Shown here piece after piece: positions 58,820-64,000 of a stretch of 64,000 nucleotides of DNA. Origin of the DNA: Hydractinia symbiolongicarpus (lineage: Eukaryota > Cnidaria > Hydrozoa > Anthoathecata > Hydractiniidae); assembly GCF_029227915.1 (NCBI RefSeq), contig NC_079876.1:38795828-38859827 (forward strand). Reading direction: 5' to 3'. The first letter of the stretch is position 1. Each line of letters starts with the position of its first letter. A model generated the notes under the pieces. It was given only the letters and a program-made list of their open reading frames with translations. It did no database searches and was not told the origin of the DNA. Made by a program: the position numbers and the translations under genes.

Positions 58820-61444
58820 AAAACATTTTTAAAAACTACAAGTCTCATGGGTTTTTGTGCTGAAATAATAATTTAAAAAATCGTTTGGGAAATGATTTTA
58901 CTCCCTGGGTACTTTCTTTGTATACTTTTGACTATACGGGCCGAGTACGGGATTTACGGGAAAGCGCAGGTTTGCGTTTGCCGGCGATTAAACTTTCTTT
59001 ATTCAGCGTCTCATCAAAAATGAAAACATTTTTGAAAACTACAAGTCTCATGCGTTTTAGTGTTGATAAAATAATTTAAAAAATCGTTCGGGAAATGAGT
59101 TTACACCCTGGGTACTTTCTTTGTATACTTTTGACTATACAGGCCGAGTCCGGGATTTACGGGAAATCGCAGGTTTTCGTTTGCCGTCGATTAAACTTCT
59201 TTTATTCAGCGTCTCATCAAAAATGAAAACATTTTTGAAAACTACAAGTCTCATACGTTTTAGTGGTGAAAAAGTAATTTAAAAATTCGTTCGGAAAATG
59301 AGTTTACTCCCTGGGTACTTTCTTTGTATATTTTTGACTATACGGGCTGAGTACAGGATTTACGGGAAATCGCAGGTTTTCGTTTGCCGGCGATTAAACT
59401 TCTTTTATTCAGCGTCTCATCAAGAATGAAATAATTTTTGAAAACTACAAGTCTCATGCGTTGTAGTGGTGAAAAAATAATTTAAAAAATCGTTCGGAAA
59501 ATGAGTTTACTCCCTGGGTAATTTCTTTGTATACTTTTGACTATACGGGCCGAGTCCGTGGTTTACGGGAAATGGCGGGTTTTCGTTTGCCGGCGATTAA
59601 ACTTCTTTTATTCAGCGTCTCATCAAAAATGAAAACATTTTTAAAAACTATAAGTCTCATGGGTTTTAGTGGTGAAATAATAATTTAAAAAATCGTTCGG
59701 GAAATGAGTTTAAATCCCGGGTACATTCTTTACTATACGGGCCGAGTCCGGGATTTACGGGAAATCGCAGGTTTTCGTTTGCCGGTGATTAAACTTCTTT
59801 TATTCAGCGTCTCATCAAGAATGAAATAATTTTTGAAAACTACAAGTCTCATGCGTTTTAGTGGTGAAAAAATATTTTAAAAAATCGTTCGGGAAATGAG
59901 TTTACTCCCTGGGTAGTTTCTTTGTATACTTTTGACTATACGGGCCGAGTCCGGGATTTACGGGAATCGCGGGTTTTCGTTTGCCAACGTTTAAACTACT
60001 TTTATTCAGCGTCTCATCAAAAATGAAAACATTTTTGAAAACTACAAGTCTCATACGTTTTAGTGGTGAAAAAGTAATTTAAAAATTCGTTCGGAAAATG
60101 AGTTTACTCCCTGGGTACTTTCTTTGTATACTTTTGACTATACGGGCCGAGTACGGGATTTACGGGAAATCGCAGGTTTTCGTTTGCCGGCGATTAAACT
60201 TCTTTTATTCAGTGTCTCATCAAAAATGAAAACATTTTTAAAAACTACAAGTCTCATGGGCTTTTGTGCTGAAATAATAATTTAAAAAATCGTTTGGGAA
60301 ATGATTTTACTCCCTGGGTACTTTCTTTGTATACTTCTGACTATACGGGCCGAGTACGGGATTTACGGGAAAGCGCAGGTTTGCGTTTGCCGGCGATTAA
60401 ACTTTCTTTATTCAGCGTCTCATCAAAAATGAAAACATTTTTGAAAACTACAAGTCTCATGCGTTTTAGTGTTGATAAAATAATTTAAAAAATCGTTCGG
60501 GAAATGAGTTTACACCCTGGGTACTTTCTTTGTATACTTTTGACTATACAGGCCGAGTCCGGGATTTACGGGAAATCGCAGGTTTTCGTTTGCCGTCGAT
60601 TAAACTTCTTTTATTCAGCGTCTCATCAAAAATGAAAACATTTTTGAAAACTACAAGTCTCATACGTTTTAGTGGTGAAAAAGTAATTTAAAAATTCGTT
60701 CGGAAAATGAGTTTACTCCCTGGGTACTTTCTTTGTATATTTTTGACTATACGGGCTGAGTACGGGATTTACGGGAAATCGCAGGTTTTCGTTTGCCGGC
60801 GATTAAACTTCTTTTATTCAGCGTCTCATCAAGAATGAAATAATTTTTGAAAACTACAAGTCTCATGTGTTGTAGTGGTGAAAAAATAATTTAAAAAATC
60901 GTTCGGAAAATGAGTTTACTCCCTGGGTAATTTCTTTGTATACTTTTGACTATACGGGCCGAGTCCGTGGTTTACGGGAAATGGCGGGTTTTCGTTTGCC
61001 GGCGATTAAACTTCTTTTATTCAGCGTCTCATCAAAAATGAAAACATTTTTAAAAACTATAAGTCTCATGGGTTTTAGTGGTGAAATAATAATTTAAAAA
61101 ATCGTTCGGGAAATGAGTTTAAATCCCGGGTACATTCTTTACTATACGGGCCGAGTCCGGGATTTACGGGAAATCGCAGGTTTTCGTTTGCCGGTGATTA
61201 AACTTCTTTTATTCAGCGTCTCATCAAGAATGAAATAATTTTTGAAAACTACAAGTCTCATGCGTTTTAGTGGTGAAAAAATATTTTAAAAAATCGTTCG
61301 GGAAATGAGTTTACTCCCTGGGTAGTTTCTTTGTATACTTTTGACTATACGGGCCGAGTCCGGGATTTACGGGAATCGCGGGTTTTCGTTTGCCAACGTT
61401 TAAACTACTTTTATTCAGCGTCTCATCAAAAATGAAAACATTTT
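58820..61444 (+). repeat. Heptamer HOR, period 1,409 bp, 2 copies
   Basis: Homology is about 58,820-60,035 against 60,229-61,444. Markers at a 1,409-bp shift include GGGAAATGATTTTACTCC, GAAAGCGCAGG with TTTGCGTTTGCC, GTGTTGATAAAATAATTT (59,061 and 60,470), GCCGTCGATT, TATATTTTTGACTATACGGG with CTGAGTAC, and the short monomer. The period is below 7 x 203 mainly because of the 11-bp deletion in the short monomer. GTGTTGATAAAATAATTT also returns near 63,691, where a third copy starts (about 63,615) and runs off the window. Confidence 0.88.
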
Positions 61445-63622
61445 TAAAAACTACAAGTCTCATGAGCTTTAGTGGTGAAATAATAATTTAAAAAATCGTT
61501 CGGGAAATGAGTTTACTGCCTGGGTACTTTCTTTGTATACTTTTGACTATACGGGCCGAGTCCGGGGTTTACGGGAAAAGGCGGGTTTTCGTTTGCCGGC
61601 GATTAAACGTCTTTTATTCAGCGTCTCATCAAAAGTGAAAACATTTTTAAAAACTACAAGTCTCACTCGTTTTAGTGGTGAAAAAATATTTTAAAAAATC
61701 GTTCGGGAAATGAGTTTACTCCCTGGGTACTTTCTTTGTATACTTTTGACTATACGGGCCGAGTCCGGGATTTACGGGAATCGCGGGTTTTCGTTTGCCG
61801 GCGTTTAAACTTCTTTTATTCAGCGTCTCATCAAAAATGAAAACATTTTTAAAAACTACAAGTCTCATGAGCTTTAGTGGTGAAATAATAATTTAAAAAA
61901 TCGTTCGGGAAATGAGTTTACTCCCTGGGAACTTTCTTTGTATACTTTTGACTATACGGGCCGAGTCCGGGATTTACGGGAAATCGCAGGTTTTCGTTTG
62001 CCGGCGATTAAACTTCCTTTATTCAGCGTTTCATCAAAAATGAAAACATTTTTGAAAACTACAAGTCTCATGCGTTTTAGTGGTGAAAAAATAAATTAAA
62101 AAATCGTTCGGGAAATGAGTTTACTCCCTGGGTACTTTCTTTGTATACTTTTGACTATACGGCCGAGTCCGGGGTTTACGGGAAAAGGCGGGTTTTCGCT
62201 TGCCGGCGATTAAACTTCTTTTATTCAGCGTCTCATCAATAATGAAAACATTTTTAAAAACTACAAGTCTCATGCGTTGTAGTGGTGAAAAAATAATTTA
62301 AAAAATCGTTCGGAAAATGAGTTTACTCCCTGGGTAATTTCTTTGTATACTTTTGACTATACGGACCGAGTCCGTGGTTTACGGGAAATGGCGGGTTTTC
62401 GTTTGCCGGTGATTAAACTTCTTTTATTCAGCGTCTCATCAAAAATGAAAACATTTTTAAAAACTATAAGTCTCATGGGTTTTAGTGGTGAAATAATAAT
62501 TTAAAAAATCGTTCGGGAAATGAGTTTACATCCCGGGTACATTCTTTACTATACGGGCCGAGTCCGGGATTTACGGGAAATCGCAGGTTTTTGTTTGCCG
62601 GCGATTAAACTTCTTTTATTCAGCGTCTCATCAAGAATGAAATAATTTTTGAAAACTACAAGTCTCATGCGTTTTAGTGGTGAAAAAATATTTTAAAAAA
62701 TCGTTCGGGAAATGAGTTTACTCCCTGGGTACTTTCTTTGTATACTTTTGACTATACGGGCCGAGTCCGGGATTTACGGGAATCGCGGGTTTTCGTTTGC
62801 CGGCGTTTAAACTACTTTTATTCAGCGTCTCATCAAAAATGAAAACATTTTTAAAAACTACAACTCTCATGAGCTTTAGTGGTGAAATAATAATTTAAAA
62901 AATCGTTCGGGAAATGAGTTTACTCCCTGGGTACTTTCTTTGTATACTTTTGACTATACGGGCCGAGTCCGGGGTTTACGGGAAAAGGCGGGTTTTCGTT
63001 TGCCGGCGATTAAACTTCTTTTATTCAGCGTCTCATCAAAAATGAAAACATTTTTAAAAACTACAAGTCTCACTCGTTTTAGTGGTGAAAAAATATTTTA
63101 AAAAATCGTTCGGGAAATGAGTTTACTCCCTGGGCACTTTCTTTGTATACTTTTGACTATACGGGCCGAGTCCGGGATTTACGGGAATCGCGGGTTTTCG
63201 TTTGCCGGCGTTTAAACTTCTTTTATTCAGCGTCTCATCACAAATGAAAACATTTTTAAAAACTACAAGTCTCATGAGCTTTAGTGGTGAAATAATAATT
63301 TAAAAAATCGTTCGGGAAATGAGTTTACTCTCTGGGAACTTTCTTTGTATACTTTTGACTATACGGCCCGAGTCCGGGATTTACGGGAAATCGCAGGTTT
63401 TCGTTTGCCGGCGATTAAACTTCCTTTATTCAGCGTTTCATCAAAAATGAAAACATTTTTGAAAACTACAAGTCTCATGCGTTTTAGTGGTGAAAAAATA
63501 AATTAAAAAATCGTTCAGGAAATGAGTTTACTCCCTGGGTACTTTCTTTGTATACTTTTGACTATACGGGCCGAGTCCGGGGTTTACGGGAAAAGGCGGG
63601 TTTTCGCTTGCCGGCGATTAAA
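60850..63622 (+). repeat. Heptamer HOR, period 1,407 bp, ~2 copies
   Basis: Positions about 60,850-62,215 match 62,257-63,622. Markers are CTGGGTAATTTCTTTG with CCGTGGTTTACGG, the short monomer (61,115 and 62,522), GAGCTTTAGTGG (61,464 and 62,871), TCTCACTCGTTTTAG (61,661 and 63,068), CTGGGAACTTTC, and TTTTCGCTTGCC (62,193 and 63,601). It overlaps the end of the preceding heptamer, so the two units are staggered versions of one seven-monomer period. Confidence 0.87.
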
Positions 63623-64000
63623 CTTTCTTTATTCAGCGTCTCATCAAAAATGAAAACATTTTTGAAAACTACAAGTCTCATGCGTTTTAGTGTTGATAAA
63701 ATAATTTAAAAAATCGTTCGGGAAATGAGTTTACACCCTGGGTACTTTCTTTGTATACTTTTGACTATACAGGCCGAGTCCGGGATTTACGGGAAATCGC
63801 AGGTTTTCGTTTGCCGGCGATTAAACTTCTTTTATTCAGCGTCTCATCAAAAATGAAAACATTTTTGAAAACTACAAGTCTCATACGTTTTAGTGGTGAA
63901 AAAGTAATTTAAAAATTCGTTCGGAAAATGAGTTTACTCCCTGGGTACTTTCTTTGTATATTTTTGACTATACGGGCTGAGTACGGGATTTACGGGAAAT

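Larger units (their letters stand above)
1..64000 (+). repeat. Satellite DNA array, ~203-bp monomer, ~315 head-to-tail copies
   Basis: Every part of the window is the same monomer. Landmarks such as GCCGGCGATTAAAC, CAGCGTCTCATC and ACTACAAGTCTCATG recur every ~203 bp from the first base to the last, always on the same strand. I saw no inversion, no unique spacer and no inserted mobile element. The array runs off both window edges, so its true length is unknown. Monomers differ by scattered substitutions, 1-3 bp indels and a few larger deletions, and are grouped into higher-order repeats. Long one-orientation arrays of this kind are typical of eukaryotic centromeric or heterochromatic satellites; that role is inferred. 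I do not recognise the family. Confidence 0.98.
58270..64000 (+). repeat. Domain C': return of short-monomer and GGGAATCG subfamilies
   Basis: About 28 monomers. Short monomers (ACATTCTTTACTATACGG) start near 59,708, 61,115 and 62,522. GGGAATCGCGGG, CATGAGCTTT, CTGGGAACTTTC and GGGAAAAGGCGGG occur in nearly the same order as in domain C. Local novelties are CAAGAATGAAATAATTTTTG, GTTTGCCAACGTTTAAAC, GGGTAGTTTC and GTGTTGATAAAATAATTT. No gene is present. The array continues past the window end. Confidence 0.75.

Noticed and set aside
1-64000. CRISPR array
   Set aside because: Regular spacing, but the whole 203-bp unit is repeated. There are no short repeats separated by unique spacers, and no cas genes.

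Overview
The whole 64-kb window is one uninterrupted tandem satellite array. A monomer of about 203 bp is repeated head to tail roughly 315 times, always in the same orientation, and both window ends lie inside the array. I find no credible protein-coding gene, tRNA, rRNA, transposon, CRISPR array or unique sequence. The many 60-130 codon open frames are by-products of the monomer: they start at the same monomer position, 203 is not a multiple of 3, and single-base indels swap frames. An array like this points to a eukaryotic nuclear genome, most likely centromeric or pericentromeric/heterochromatic DNA. I do not recognise the satellite family and cannot name the organism. CpG is not depleted in the consensus (12 CpG in 203 bp, about 7 expected from base composition), which argues against a heavily CpG-methylated genome.

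Consensus monomer, read by eye and phased to start at GAGTTTACTCCCTGGGTAC: about 37% GC and bipartite. Positions 1-100 are about 47% GC with repeated CGGG motifs. Positions 101-203 are about 28% GC with A- and T-tracts and a 22-bp dyad (arms TCAAAAATG and CATTTTTGA, AAAA between them).

Layout, by diagnostic variants: domain A about 1-18,300; domain B about 18,300-28,250 (TTTATTTGGGCG variant); domain C about 28,400-37,400 (192-bp short monomers with an 11-bp deletion); domain B' about 37,400-58,270 (B variants return); domain C' about 58,270-64,000 (short monomers return). Each domain holds local higher-order repeats (HORs). Periods that I traced through shared private variants are 609, 812, 1012/1013, 1016, 1196, 1407/1409, 1621, 1805, 2635/2838, 2639, 3246 and 3855 bp, i.e. 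3 to 19 monomers. Several HOR copies are nearly identical, so amplification is recent. Others differ by whole monomers or contain chimeric monomers, as expected from unequal crossing-over and gene conversion.

Limits: all coordinates and identities come from reading the sequence and comparing landmark variants, not from alignment. HOR edges are good to tens of bases at best. The centromere interpretation is inference.
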